Source of the DNA: a virus
Virus record (IMG/VR): IMGVR_UViG_3300043465_000140
Span: 1 to 43,471 of that record
Length of the DNA: 43,471 bases
Strand: one strand, 5' to 3'
The position numbers and the translations under genes are program-made. Positions 14,874-23,608 of this stretch are shown one piece after another (within the stretch, counting starts at the first letter, position 1; every line of letters starts with the position of its first letter). The notes under the pieces were generated by a model. It was not told the DNA's origin. It searched no databases and saw nothing but the letters and a program-made list of their open reading frames with translations.

Positions 14874-16768
14874 AATTAAAAGTTGAAAACGGGGAGGCGA
14901 TCATCCGAGTTGATGAGCTGAACAAGGCCTTGAAGCAGACCAACAAGGAAGCGGATGACCTCAACGATACGGTAGAAGCAGGAACCGAAGCCCTAGACAA
15001 GTTCACCAAGGGCGGGGTATCTGCCATGAAGGGATTGATTTCGGGAGCCAAGACCGCTATTGGTGCGATGAACACCATGAAGGGAGCAATCATTGCCACT
15101 GGCATCGGGGCTTTGGTTGTAGTGGTTGCATCGCTTGCTGCTTACTTTACCCGCACGAGCCGAGGTGCAGATGCCTTGGCCGTGATCATGGGAGGCCTTG
15201 GTGCGGTGTTGGATAAGATCACCCAGGTAGCCATCACCTTGGGTGAGGCGTTGTTCAAGGCGTTCCAGAACCCAAAGAAAGCCCTTGCAGATTTTGGCAA
15301 TGCACTGAAGACCAACATCACCAACCGACTAGAGGGATTGCTTGAGTTTATTCCAGCCGTAGCCAAGGCAATCGGATTGGCATTGAAGGGCAACTTCAAA
15401 GAAGCTGGAGCCGTAGCCACAGACGCAGTTGCGAAGGTCGGATTGGGCGTGGAGAACATGACCGACAAACTCGGAGCAGCGGTAGACAGTGCGGTGAATT
15501 TTGGCAACTCATTGACAGAGGCTGCAAAGAAGGGAATGGAACTTGCAGAGGCATTGGATGCGGTAGAGGATCGGGAGCGTGACCTGATTGTGCTTCGTGC
15601 CAAATCCAACAAGGAGATTGCCAAGGCACGGATGATTGCCGATGATACCACCAAGTCAACGGAGGAACGTATCGCAGCAGTTCAAAAGGCATTCAAGTTG
15701 GAAACGCAGGTAGCGAATGCGGAGCAGGCAAATGCCCGTGCCTACTTAAAGTACCTGGATGAGAAGATCAAGACCGAAACATCCAACGATGAAGACCTGA
15801 AAGCACGAGCCGAAGCAGCAGCCAAGGTGCTGGAGTTGGAGACGGAATCCCTGCGCAGGCAGAAGCGATTGCAGACGGAGGTCACCTCGTTAAAGAATGA
15901 GGACAAGGTTGCCCTGGAGGCGGGCATCAAATTGCGTGAGGAGGCAGCAAAGAAGGAACTGGAGTACCAGGCCTTCATCAAGAGCGGAGAGCGGGAGACG
16001 ATTGAACTCATCAACAAGACCAACGCAGCTCGTACCAATGCGCTTCTTGAGTTCTCCAACCAGGTCAACAAAATCCGAGGCGTTGGGCAATCGGAGAGAG
16101 AGAGGGAGTTGTCGCAGATTGAATCGGACGGAATGGCAGCCATGCGTGCGCTGATTGAATCTGGGCAGGCCACGGCAGACAAAGCAGCGGTATTGGAGGC
16201 AGCGAAGCGTGAAGCGCAGCGCAAGGTGAACGAGAAGTACGACAAGATTGATCGTCAGCGTGAGATGGCCAACAACGCCAAGAAGTTGGAGATGACTGGT
16301 CAGGCGTTTGGTGCATTGGCACAACTATCGGAGGCCTTTTCAAAGGGAGGGGAGAAGAACGCAAAGAAGACCTTTGCCATCACCAAAGCCCTACGCTTGG
16401 GAGAGGCGGTAGCCAACACGGCAGCAGCCATCATGAACCAACTTGCCAGCACACCTGGCCCTGCTGGATTTGTGCAGGCGGGTATTGCTGCCGTTACGGG
16501 TGCAGCCCAAATTGCAACAATCGCAAAGAGCAAATTTGAAGCAGGAAAGACATCGGCAGAAACACCATCCATAGGAGGAGCAGCCTCATCGGCAAGCAGT
16601 GCAGGGGGTGGAGGATTTACACCAAACATCTCATTCACGGGAATCGGTCAGAACCCCTTTGGTGGGATGTTCGGGCAGCCAATGCAGGCATACGTGGTAG
16701 GTCAACAGATGAACAACGCTAACATGCTGGAGCGGAGAATCCGCAATAGCGCAACATTCGGAGGATAA
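14852..16768 (+). CDS. Tail tape measure protein
   Basis: A 638-residue helical protein from ATG 14852 (MATEKTIKLKVENG); an ATG at 14831 is also in frame. Near residues 65-90 a hydrophobic stretch (AIIATGIGALVVVVASLAAYF) could cross a membrane, followed by long Ala/Glu/Lys-rich coiled-coil segments. The C-terminus has Gly/Ser/Phe-rich repeats and ends RIRNSATFGG. These traits fit a tape measure, which sets tail length and spans the host membrane at DNA entry. The size suggests a siphovirus tail of medium length. Confidence 0.85.
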   Translation: MATEKTIKLKVENGEAIIRVDELNKALKQTNKEADDLNDTVEAGTEALDKFTKGGVSAMKGLISGAKTAIGAMNTMKGAIIATGIGALVVVVASLAAYFTRTSRGADALAVIMGGLGAVLDKITQVAITLGEALFKAFQNPKKALADFGNALKTNITNRLEGLLEFIPAVAKAIGLALKGNFKEAGAVATDAVAKVGLGVENMTDKLGAAVDSAVNFGNSLTEAAKKGMELAEALDAVEDRERDLIVLRAKSNKEIAKARMIADDTTKSTEERIAAVQKAFKLETQVANAEQANARAYLKYLDEKIKTETSNDEDLKARAEAAAKVLELETESLRRQKRLQTEVTSLKNEDKVALEAGIKLREEAAKKELEYQAFIKSGERETIELINKTNAARTNALLEFSNQVNKIRGVGQSERERELSQIESDGMAAMRALIESGQATADKAAVLEAAKREAQRKVNEKYDKIDRQREMANNAKKLEMTGQAFGALAQLSEAFSKGGEKNAKKTFAITKALRLGEAVANTAAAIMNQLASTPGPAGFVQAGIAAVTGAAQIATIAKSKFEAGKTSAETPSIGGAASSASSAGGGGFTPNISFTGIGQNPFGGMFGQPMQAYVVGQQMNNANMLERRIRNSATFGG

Positions 16769-16769
16769 A

Positions 16770-17714
16770 ATGAAATACTTTGAACTAGTCCTGGAGGACG
16801 AGAAGATCATGGGAGTGAACGCCATCAGCGTGGTGGAGTCACCCGCCATTGAGGAGGACTTCATCGCCCTTTCCAAGGAGGTGCAGTTTGCCGTACAAAA
16901 CGAGGAGAAGAGGATCATCATGGGTGCGGTCTTGATTCCGAATAAGCCCATCTATCGGGTTGATAAAAAGACGGGGGAGGAATACTACGTGTTCTTCACG
17001 GAGTCAACCATCCGCCAGGCAGCGGAGTTGTTCCTCAAAAAGGGATTCCAAGGCGAAACAACAACCGAGCATTCCTCGGCAGTCAATGGGGTGACCACGG
17101 TGGAGCAATGGATCATTGAAGATGAGGTACACGACAAGACCCGCAAGTACGGAATGAACTACCCAGTCGGCACCTGGATGCAAGCCCGCAAGGTGGACAA
17201 CGACCAGATCTGGCAGGACGTCAAGGCAGGCAAGTACAACGGCTTCAGCATTGAGGGCTACTTCGCCCACAAGCCAGTCATGAACGTGGAGATGAGCATG
17301 GCCGAGATTGAGGAGCAGGAAGCCAACCACATGGTTGAACTGTACATCCTGGGTGCGATGAAGGGCGTATTGAAAACCGACAAACGTGTCAAGGGCGGAT
17401 TGCGCATTGAGATGGAATCGTTCAGCGATTACCCAGAGGCGGTACGGAACAACGCAAAGCGGGGCATTGAGTTGAACGAGAAAGGCGGAAACAAGTGCGC
17501 CACCCAGGTGGGCAAGATCCGTGCGCAGCAGTTGGCGAGCGGTCAGGCGTTGAGTATGGAGACCATCAAGCGGATGGCTTCGTACCTAGCACGAGCCGAG
17601 GAATACTATGACGAAAGCGATAGCAGCGCATGCGGTACCATCTCCTACCTATTGTGGGGAGGATTGGCAGGCAAGCGTTGGGCAGAATCTAAAATCAGCG
17701 AAAATGAAAAATAA
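16770..17714 (+). CDS. Prohead maturation protease, XkdF-like, with C-terminal fusion
   Basis: A 314-residue protein. The N-terminal part resembles the XkdF/S78-type phage serine proteases: a beta strand region FELVLEDE, MGAVLIPNKPIYR, then TTTEHSS with the probable catalytic His (H101) and KYNGFSIEGYF with the Ser (S160). The C-terminal 100 residues (MESFSDYPEAVRNNAKRG, NKCATQVG, GTISYLLWGGLAG) form a separate conserved helical domain seen fused to such proteases in Bacteroidota phages. It would cut scaffold and capsid during maturation and lies just upstream of them. Confidence 0.8.
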   Translation: MKYFELVLEDEKIMGVNAISVVESPAIEEDFIALSKEVQFAVQNEEKRIIMGAVLIPNKPIYRVDKKTGEEYYVFFTESTIRQAAELFLKKGFQGETTTEHSSAVNGVTTVEQWIIEDEVHDKTRKYGMNYPVGTWMQARKVDNDQIWQDVKAGKYNGFSIEGYFAHKPVMNVEMSMAEIEEQEANHMVELYILGAMKGVLKTDKRVKGGLRIEMESFSDYPEAVRNNAKRGIELNEKGGNKCATQVGKIRAQQLASGQALSMETIKRMASYLARAEEYYDESDSSACGTISYLLWGGLAGKRWAESKISENEK

Positions 17715-17856
17715 CCCCAAACCACCCGTACCCCAGAACTCCAGACGGGGGTGTCTATGCAAGGACAACAAAACCTACTCACGTAAATGCTGCGACCCGA
17801 TGGACATGCAAGCCCAAGGCATCGGCTTCATTGGTGGTAAAAATACCCAGAACTAA
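17704..17856 (+). CDS. Small Cys-rich conserved protein (50 aa)
   Basis: The start is ATG 17704, overlapping the protease end by 11 bases. The 50-residue product has RRGCLCKDNKTYSRKCCD and then QAQGIGFI. The Cys pattern C-x-C and CC suggests metal binding. Small proteins with this sequence pattern occur near capsid genes of Bacteroidota phages. The function is unknown. Confidence 0.7.
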   Translation: MKNNPKPPVPQNSRRGCLCKDNKTYSRKCCDPMDMQAQGIGFIGGKNTQN

Positions 17857-17876
17857 CCCAAAACAATTATATACGC

Positions 17877-18434
17877 ATGAATTTGACAGACATTTTCAAG
17901 AAAATCGAACTCGCCATCCAGCCAGAAGTGGTGGAACTGGCAAGTGCGAAGTTGGCTGATGGCACCACGGTTGAGGCCGAGTTGCTTGAAGCAGGGCAAA
18001 ACATCTTCCTAATCGGAAGCGAAGGCGAGAAGGTAGCCGTACCCGTTGGCGAATACCCAATGGAGGATGGTCGCATCTTGGTCGTGACGGAAGAAGGCGT
18101 GATTGCCGAAATCAAGGAGATGGTTGAGGAGGAAGAGCAAGAGGTCACCATTGAGGTGGAGGCTGCTGCTGCCGAGCCAACCATGCCCGAGGTGATGGCA
18201 ATGATTCAATCTCTCAAAGATGAGGTTGAAATGATGAAGGCGGAAATGGGCAAGAAAGAAGAAATGGCCGCCCAAGAAGCCGAGAAAGAGGAGGAAGTGA
18301 AAGAGGTGGTGATGGCCGCAGAGAAGCCCATCGTGGCAGCTCCTGTCGAGGTCAAGCCCGAACTCAAGTTCCAAATCAGTGCGAAGCGTTCAGCCACTAC
18401 GGCAGACCGTGTGTTCAACAAGTTATTCAATTAA
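17877..18434 (+). CDS. Scaffold-like acidic protein before the capsid gene
   Basis: A 185-residue protein, very rich in Glu, Ala and Lys. The N-terminal third is a compact beta-like region (AKLADGTTVEAELLEAGQ, GSEGEKVAVPVGEY). It is followed by a long helical stretch (MVEEEEQEVTIEVEAAAA; KDEVEMMKAEMGKKEEM) and a conserved C-terminus (SAKRSATTADRVFNKLF). This is a typical pattern for a capsid scaffold located between the protease and the capsid gene. The start ATG 17877 follows the motif TTATATACGC at 17867-17876. Confidence 0.7.
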   Translation: MNLTDIFKKIELAIQPEVVELASAKLADGTTVEAELLEAGQNIFLIGSEGEKVAVPVGEYPMEDGRILVVTEEGVIAEIKEMVEEEEQEVTIEVEAAAAEPTMPEVMAMIQSLKDEVEMMKAEMGKKEEMAAQEAEKEEEVKEVVMAAEKPIVAAPVEVKPELKFQISAKRSATTADRVFNKLFN

Positions 18435-18449
18435 AAAACCCAATAAGAA

Positions 18450-19382
18450 ATGCCTACTAGCACTTCAATTACCACCACGTATGCTGGTGAATTTGCAGGG
18501 AAATACATCTCTGCTGCCCTTTTGTCGGGCGAAACCTTGGCCAAAGGTGGTGTTACCATCAAGCCAAATGTAAAATTCAAGGAAGTCATCAAGCGAGTTG
18601 AGCTTGACGGAATCGTAAAGGATCAAACTTGCGACTTCACTGACACCTCTACCTTGACCTTGACCGAGCGGGTTCTTCAACCCGAGTTCTTGCAAGTTAA
18701 CTTGGAGTTGTGCAAGAGCGACTTTGAGAGCGATTGGGAAGCCATCCAAATGGGCTACTCCGCTTTTGACGTGTTGCCCAAGAACTTCGTTGACTACTTC
18801 GTTGGCTACAACGCTGGCAAGGTAGCCGAGTGGATCGAGCAGAAGATGTGGACTGGTGCAACTGCCAACGCAGGTGAGTTCAACGGATTCCAGGCTTTGC
18901 TTGCTGCCGACACCACCGTCATTGACGTAACTGCCGTAACCGCTGGCATCACTGCCTCCAACGTCATCACCGAGATGGCTCGTGTAATTGATGCAGTTCC
19001 TTCCCAGTTGTTCGGCAAGGAAGACCTGCACTTGTACGTTCCTACCAACGTGTTGAAGGCCTACGTTCGTGCATTGGGCGGATTCGGTGCTTCTGGTTTG
19101 GGTGCTGCGGGTGTTGACTCTAAAGGTTCTACCTGGTTCAACAACCAAGATCTGATGTTTGAAGGCGTGAAGATTTTCCACGCACCTGGTTTGGGAACCA
19201 ACAAGATGGTTGCTGGTCAGAAGTCAAACTTGTACTTCGGCACATCGCTTCTTGCGGATACCAACGAATGTAAGGTTTTGGACATGAGCGACCTGGACGG
19301 CAGCAAAAATGTACGTTTCATCATGCGCTTCCAAGCTGGTGTTCAGTTCGGAGTTGGTGCTGATTTGGTTTACTACGCCTAA
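18450..19382 (+). CDS. Major capsid protein (HK97 fold)
   Basis: A 310-residue protein, Thr- and Gly-rich. The sequence TTTYAGEFAGKYISAALLSG at the N-terminus, the central CKSDFESDWEAIQMGYSA and the C-terminal FIMRFQAGVQFGVGADLVYY match major capsid proteins of Bacteroidota siphophages. It follows the scaffold-like gene and lies in a gene context of protease, scaffold and tail protein. The fold is inferred, not visible. No homologue is in the visible part of unit B. Confidence 0.85.
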   Translation: MPTSTSITTTYAGEFAGKYISAALLSGETLAKGGVTIKPNVKFKEVIKRVELDGIVKDQTCDFTDTSTLTLTERVLQPEFLQVNLELCKSDFESDWEAIQMGYSAFDVLPKNFVDYFVGYNAGKVAEWIEQKMWTGATANAGEFNGFQALLAADTTVIDVTAVTAGITASNVITEMARVIDAVPSQLFGKEDLHLYVPTNVLKAYVRALGGFGASGLGAAGVDSKGSTWFNNQDLMFEGVKIFHAPGLGTNKMVAGQKSNLYFGTSLLADTNECKVLDMSDLDGSKNVRFIMRFQAGVQFGVGADLVYYA

Positions 19383-19395
19383 TTAGCGATACAGA

Positions 19396-19737
19396 GTGAC
19401 GCAAGGGGGGGACTTGGGTAGCGCACCCTCGTCTCCCCTTTTGTGTTCAGGGTGCGGAAAGGAATTAGTAAAAAGGCAGAGAAGATGGTGTAGCAGGTTT
19501 TGCAAAGACAAGACCAGATTGGTCAAGTTCAGAGCGATGCAGCTACCTGCGGTATATCGGCCACTTAAGAAAGACAAATGCGAGTTGTGCGGATTCGTTC
19601 CAGTTCACAGTTGTCAGTTGGATGTGGATCACATAGATGCTAATCGAAAGAACAACGCCCTCTCTAATCTCCAAACCCTTTGCGCAAATTGTCACCGATT
19701 GAAAACTCAACTAAATAAGGACTATAAAAAAAAATAA
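19396..19737 (+). CDS. HNH endonuclease inserted between capsid and tail genes
   Basis: A 113-residue protein with two zinc-binding pairs. It has CSGCGKE near residue 17, CSRFC in the next segment, CELCGFVP, then DVDHIDANRKNN, NLQTLCANCHRLKT (His, Asn and His of the HNH core). It lies between the capsid and tail-tube-like genes, where homing endonucleases often sit. The first codon is not certain: GTG 19396 is used because no ATG is nearby and a TAA ends the capsid gene just before. A free-standing homing nuclease is the likely function. Confidence 0.75.
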   Translation: MTQGGDLGSAPSSPLLCSGCGKELVKRQRRWCSRFCKDKTRLVKFRAMQLPAVYRPLKKDKCELCGFVPVHSCQLDVDHIDANRKNNALSNLQTLCANCHRLKTQLNKDYKKK

Positions 19738-19740
19738 ATC

Positions 19741-20295
19741 ATGGCATGTTCATTGACTCTCGGCCGCATAGAGCCGTGCAAAGACCAGGTAGGTGGATTG
19801 AATGCAATCTACTTCATCAACGACCTTAACCTGGCACAATTATCCTATGACACCGCAGACACGGATGTCATTGACCAGTTGGCTACCACTGCGGTATCCG
19901 CCTACAAGTACGACTTGAAGGGTACGTCAAACTTCGAGCAGAACATCACTTCAAGCCGTGAGAATGGCACGACCTTCTTCGAGCAGGTTTTGAACGTGGT
20001 TCTGAAGAAGCAAGACCCTGACACCCACAAGGAAGTGAAATTGCTTGCCTGGGCAAAGCCCGTGATCGTTGTGGAAGACAACAACGGCAACGCATGGGTG
20101 ATGGGATTGGAGCATGGCTCCGAGGTTACGGGCGGAAGCATCGTGACGGGTTCTGCATTCGGTGACTTGACTGGCTACAACATCACGTTGACTGCCAACG
20201 AGCGGGTACCTTCCAACTTCTTGTTGGGTGCGATTCCAAACAACCCGTTTGCAGGATTGCTCGGCACCAAGCCGACTATCGTGACGGGTTCTTGA
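19741..20295 (+). CDS. Major tail protein-like (tail tube), putative
   Basis: A 184-residue protein with a balanced beta-like composition (ATTAVSAYKYDLKGTSNFEQN; KPVIVVEDNNGNAWVMGLEHG; TGYNITLTANE). The pattern, including a G-E/S-TG region and a terminal GTKPTIVTGS, matches major tail proteins of Bacteroidota siphophages. A strong terminator follows at 20319-20340, so the capsid-to-tail transcript may end here. The order capsid then tail protein is standard. Confidence 0.65.
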   Translation: MACSLTLGRIEPCKDQVGGLNAIYFINDLNLAQLSYDTADTDVIDQLATTAVSAYKYDLKGTSNFEQNITSSRENGTTFFEQVLNVVLKKQDPDTHKEVKLLAWAKPVIVVEDNNGNAWVMGLEHGSEVTGGSIVTGSAFGDLTGYNITLTANERVPSNFLLGAIPNNPFAGLLGTKPTIVTGS

Positions 20296-20318
20296 TCAAT
20301 TCCTACACGAGCAAAGAG

Positions 20319-20340
20319 GCCACCTTCGGGTGGCTTTTTT
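20319..20340 (+). terminator. Rho-independent terminator with TTCG loop
   Basis: Stem GCCACC (20319-20324), loop TTCG, stem GGTGGC (20329-20334), then six T. It ends the gene block that contains the capsid and tail-protein genes. The next genes start 50 bases downstream after a TTATATACGC motif. Confidence 0.9.
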
Positions 20341-20383
20341 GTTGGTAATAACCACACATGTGTCAGTTGGTGGTTATATACGC

Positions 20384-20794
20384 ATGACTTTCCTTTCATT
20401 TGAGACCAACAACGTGGTGACTTTGCCCATTCGGGACTGGCAAAACGGCAATGATGCGCTGACGGGATACGGCACAACGTTCCGTGTTCAGATGGTTTTG
20501 TACTCCAAAGACGGACGTACCATCACCACCTACAACGTGACCTCGCCCACGTTCGACAAATACACCCGTGAGTTTAGCTTCACTTACTCATCGGTGGGAC
20601 TTGAGGCCGAGGTACCGTACATGATTCGCTTCGCAGAGCAGACCTTGGTCACGGGTCAGTTCGTGAACACCAAGATCCTATGCGGAGACCGCTTCATCAT
20701 GCTCCCGCAGGGCAAGACAATCAGCACCTACCAACCCGTTCTAGATACGGTGCAGGAAGCAATGAACAACACATTCAAAATATATGGGCACTAA
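20384..20794 (+). CDS. Structural protein after the terminator (136 aa)
   Basis: The start is ATG 20384 (MTFLSFETNN), directly after the motif TTATATACGC at 20374-20383. An earlier in-frame start at 20330 would run through the terminator and is not used. The sequence is beta-like (TYNVTSPTFDKYTREFSFTYSS; VPYMIRFAEQTL). I do not recognise a family. It overlaps the portal gene by 11 bases, so it may be a head or tail component. Confidence 0.65.
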   Translation: MTFLSFETNNVVTLPIRDWQNGNDALTGYGTTFRVQMVLYSKDGRTITTYNVTSPTFDKYTREFSFTYSSVGLEAEVPYMIRFAEQTLVTGQFVNTKILCGDRFIMLPQGKTISTYQPVLDTVQEAMNNTFKIYGH

Positions 20795-22793
20795 CAACAT
20801 CAAAATGGTTGAGTTCGCCTCCTACGTTGCACCTGCAATCGTGGAGAACCCTCGCCTGGATTGGGTGGAATACGGGGAAGACAACAATTACTACCAATAC
20901 CTGATTGATCGCAGGATCGGTTCTGCTACAAACAACGCAGTCATCACGGGGATTGCGGACATGATCTACGGCAAGGGACTGGATGCTTCCAATTCAGCAG
21001 CCAATCCATCCTCATACCTGGAGATGAAGCGATTGTTGAGCGAGGAGGACGTGTACCGATTTGCCAACGATGTGTATTGGTTGGGCAATGGTGCGTTGCA
21101 GGTGTTGTGGAATGCGGACAAAACCGCCATTGCAGAGATCACCCACATGCCCGTGCAGACGTTACGAGCCGAGAAGTGTGACGAGGAAGGGAAGATCAAC
21201 GCCTACTACTACGCTTGGGACTGGACGAAAATCCGAAACCGCAACCAAGTGACCCGCATCGGTGCGTTTGGGATGTCAACGGAAAAGCGTGAGATTTATT
21301 TCTACCGCCCGTATGCAGCAGGATCCTACTACTATTCACCACCCCGATACATGGCAGCGTTGCCGTATGCGGAGTTGGAGGAGGAAGTGGCAAACTATCA
21401 CATCAACAACATCAAAAATGGACTGGCTCCGTCCATGATCATCAACTTCAACAACGGCATTCCACCGCAAGAGGAGCAGGATAACATCAATTCTACCATT
21501 GGCCAGAAGTGGCAGGGAACGAATAACGCAGGGCGTTGGATCTTGGCATTCAATGACGATAGCAACAAGGCCGCCACGATTGAACCCGTGGAATTGTCGG
21601 AGGCGCATTTGCAGTACGAGTTCCTCTCCCGTGAATCCAGTCAGAAAATCATGGTAGGTCACCGAGTGACTTCGCCTATGCTCTTTGGCATCAAGGAGAA
21701 CACGGGACTGGGCAGCAATGCGGACGAAATCAAGAACGCCTACCTGCTTATGGACAACACGGTGATACGTCCTATTCAGATTGGTATCATCTCGGCTTTG
21801 GATGAGCTGCTTGCAGCCAACAACACCGCCTTGGATTTGTACTTCAAGCCGTTGTCACCGATGGAGTTCAACGACATCAAGGTCACTGACCAAAAGACGA
21901 TTGAAGAGGAGACGGGTGTGAAGGTAGAGGAGCAAGTTACCACGGCAGTACCTGCCGATGTGAACGAGGAGCTGATCCAAAAGGAGGCATCGTACAACGG
22001 AGCGCAGATTGCATCGTCTCTGGACATCATGCGAGCCGTTCAGGAGGGCGTTCTTACCCAAGACCAAGCAATCACCTTCCTCGTGCAAATGTTGCAGTTT
22101 GAGCCGTCCGTTGCGAAGGCGTTGTTCACGGGCAACTCTTCTGCGGTAATCACCCAAATGAAGAGTGAAAAAAAGTCCAAAGCATCTGATTCCGCCTTCG
22201 GGGATTGGGTGCAGGAATTGATTGACCTCGGAGAAGAGGTTGATGAGAAGGAATGGGAACTCGTTGATGAGAGCGCACTGACTGATGACGATATCGTGAA
22301 GATGCGTGAGGTGCATTTCGCTTCTACGGGAAGGGATTACCCAAATGCGCCAAGCAAGCAGGACGGAGTGACCAAGGAGGGATTTGCATACAGAGTGCGC
22401 TACGCATACGCAGGTAAGCCAAGTGGCGAACGTGAGTTTTGCAGCTTGATGCTAGGTGCTGGAAAGGTTTACCGCTTGGAGGACATTGAGCGGATGAAAG
22501 GACAGTCAGTAAACCCTGGGTTTGGAAAGGGTGGTGCAGCGACATACGACATCCTGCTATACAAAGGTGGTCCTAACTGCAAACACTTCTGGATGCGCAA
22601 GACCTACCTGGCAAGAGCAAAGGGCGTGAAGCCAGACCCGAAGAACCCACGTTCCGAGATATCGGTCAACGAGCTGCGCAAGTTGGGGGTGAAGTTACCC
22701 GTGAATGACGCAAAGGTGGCGAAGATTCCTTTTGATCAAGATTACCGAGGTTACACAAAGGAGTACGCTCAAAAGCGTGGAATCCCAAAATAA
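20784..22793 (+). CDS. Portal protein with a C-terminal extension
   Basis: A 669-residue protein. The first about 450 residues resemble siphophage portals: YYQYLIDRRIGSATNNAVI, GMSTEKREIYFYRPY, and SREASQK-like (SRESSQKIMVGHR-V-T-SP) patterns, then the typical EEETGVKVEEQ tail. From about residue 470 onward a different domain begins: EWELVDESALTDDD, FAYRVRYAYAG-KPSGEREFCSLM, VNPGFGKGGAATYDILLYKGG, NCKHFWMRKT. This second domain is seen attached to other minor head proteins of related phages. The portal is the entry ring for DNA. Confidence 0.85.
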   Translation: MGTNNIKMVEFASYVAPAIVENPRLDWVEYGEDNNYYQYLIDRRIGSATNNAVITGIADMIYGKGLDASNSAANPSSYLEMKRLLSEEDVYRFANDVYWLGNGALQVLWNADKTAIAEITHMPVQTLRAEKCDEEGKINAYYYAWDWTKIRNRNQVTRIGAFGMSTEKREIYFYRPYAAGSYYYSPPRYMAALPYAELEEEVANYHINNIKNGLAPSMIINFNNGIPPQEEQDNINSTIGQKWQGTNNAGRWILAFNDDSNKAATIEPVELSEAHLQYEFLSRESSQKIMVGHRVTSPMLFGIKENTGLGSNADEIKNAYLLMDNTVIRPIQIGIISALDELLAANNTALDLYFKPLSPMEFNDIKVTDQKTIEEETGVKVEEQVTTAVPADVNEELIQKEASYNGAQIASSLDIMRAVQEGVLTQDQAITFLVQMLQFEPSVAKALFTGNSSAVITQMKSEKKSKASDSAFGDWVQELIDLGEEVDEKEWELVDESALTDDDIVKMREVHFASTGRDYPNAPSKQDGVTKEGFAYRVRYAYAGKPSGEREFCSLMLGAGKVYRLEDIERMKGQSVNPGFGKGGAATYDILLYKGGPNCKHFWMRKTYLARAKGVKPDPKNPRSEISVNELRKLGVKLPVNDAKVAKIPFDQDYRGYTKEYAQKRGIPK

Positions 22794-22805
22794 GGTTATA
22801 TAAGC

Positions 22806-23303
22806 ATGTACCCACTATTTATCAGCCCAGAGGATCTCGTAAAGCGCACGGCCATCAATGGCAACGTGGATCGGGATCAAATGATTCAGTTCATCAAGAT
22901 CGCCCAGGACATCCACGTCCAGGCATTGCTTGGCACGGCACTGTACAACCGCCTGAAGACGGACGTGTTGAACAACACCCTGGCAGGCAACTACGAAACG
23001 CTCCTGGAGGACTACGTGCAGGACGTGCTAGTACACTATTCCATGACGGAGATCCTGCCGTTCCTTGCGTACAAGGTGAGCAACGGAGGTGTGTTCAAGA
23101 AGCAGAGCGAGAACTCCGAAGGCATCGAGAAGAGCGAATTGGAATACCTGATCCAACGGGAGCGGGATATTGCCGAGCATTACGGCAGACGCCTTGTATC
23201 GTACCTAACATTCTACGGATCATTGACCCCAGAGTATTATGAAAATCAAAATGGAGAAATGTACCCCACCGATGGCCAGTCGTTCCACGGATGGTACATG
23301 TAG
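22806..23303 (+). CDS. Head-tail connector protein (DUF6712-like), putative
   Basis: A 165-residue helical protein beginning MYPLFISPEDLVKRTAINGNV, with a basic loop and a C-terminal YGSLTPEYYENQN segment. It follows the portal after a TTATATAAGC motif at 22796-22805. The size, the helical character and the location fit the head-tail connector proteins of Bacteroidota phages. A small gene overlaps its 3' end in another frame. Confidence 0.65.
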   Translation: MYPLFISPEDLVKRTAINGNVDRDQMIQFIKIAQDIHVQALLGTALYNRLKTDVLNNTLAGNYETLLEDYVQDVLVHYSMTEILPFLAYKVSNGGVFKKQSENSEGIEKSELEYLIQRERDIAEHYGRRLVSYLTFYGSLTPEYYENQNGEMYPTDGQSFHGWYM

Positions 23304-23373
23304 GTACAAGGTGAAGCCCGAGAATGAGCGCAAACTAATTGAATTTTTGAAGCAACATGGCAAGTCCAAATAA
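23239..23373 (+). CDS. Small conserved phage protein (44 aa)
   Basis: A 44-residue frame from ATG 23239 to TAA 23371-23373, overlapping the connector by 65 bases and the next gene by 17 bases. It reads MKIKMEKCTPP then TCRYKVKPENERKLIEFL. Short proteins with a C-R-Y-K-V-K-P-E-N-E motif occur near tail genes of related phages. The function is unknown. The overlaps and short length leave some doubt, but the motif is distinctive. Confidence 0.6.
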   Translation: MKIKMEKCTPPMASRSTDGTCRYKVKPENERKLIEFLKQHGKSK

Positions 23374-23608
23374 CAAAATATACTGGGGGCAGGGGTCAGC
23401 AATGAACCAAATCGGTTGGGGGCAGGGATACGTCAACAACATCAACTGGGGATTGATTCACCCGAACTCCTGGGGGCATCCAGAAACGAACCTAACGGGT
23501 CAGAGCGGTGATGCTTATGACTATTTCTATTTGCAACGTGTAACGGCAGCAGGGGGGTACTATGAGGGTAGTGCTTGTGCAGTTGCTAAAATCGATTCTT
23601 GGTTATGA
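23357..23608 (+). CDS. Small Gly/Trp/Asn-rich protein before the fibre gene
   Basis: An 83-residue protein from ATG 23357 (MASPNNKIYWGQGSAMNQIGWGQG). It is rich in Gly, Asn, Trp and Tyr, with repeated WGQG and NWG patterns, suggesting a structural tail protein. It overlaps the fibre gene by 4 bases (ATGA). The CATG at its start (23356-23359) is the last one in the window. Confidence 0.65.
   Translation: MASPNNKIYWGQGSAMNQIGWGQGYVNNINWGLIHPNSWGHPETNLTGQSGDAYDYFYLQRVTAAGGYYEGSACAVAKIDSWL

Noticed and set aside
15142-15654. Open frame on the - strand opposite the tape measure gene
   Set aside because: Mirror of a long Ala/Lys-rich coding region; its Ser/Ala-rich translation is typical of antisense shadows.
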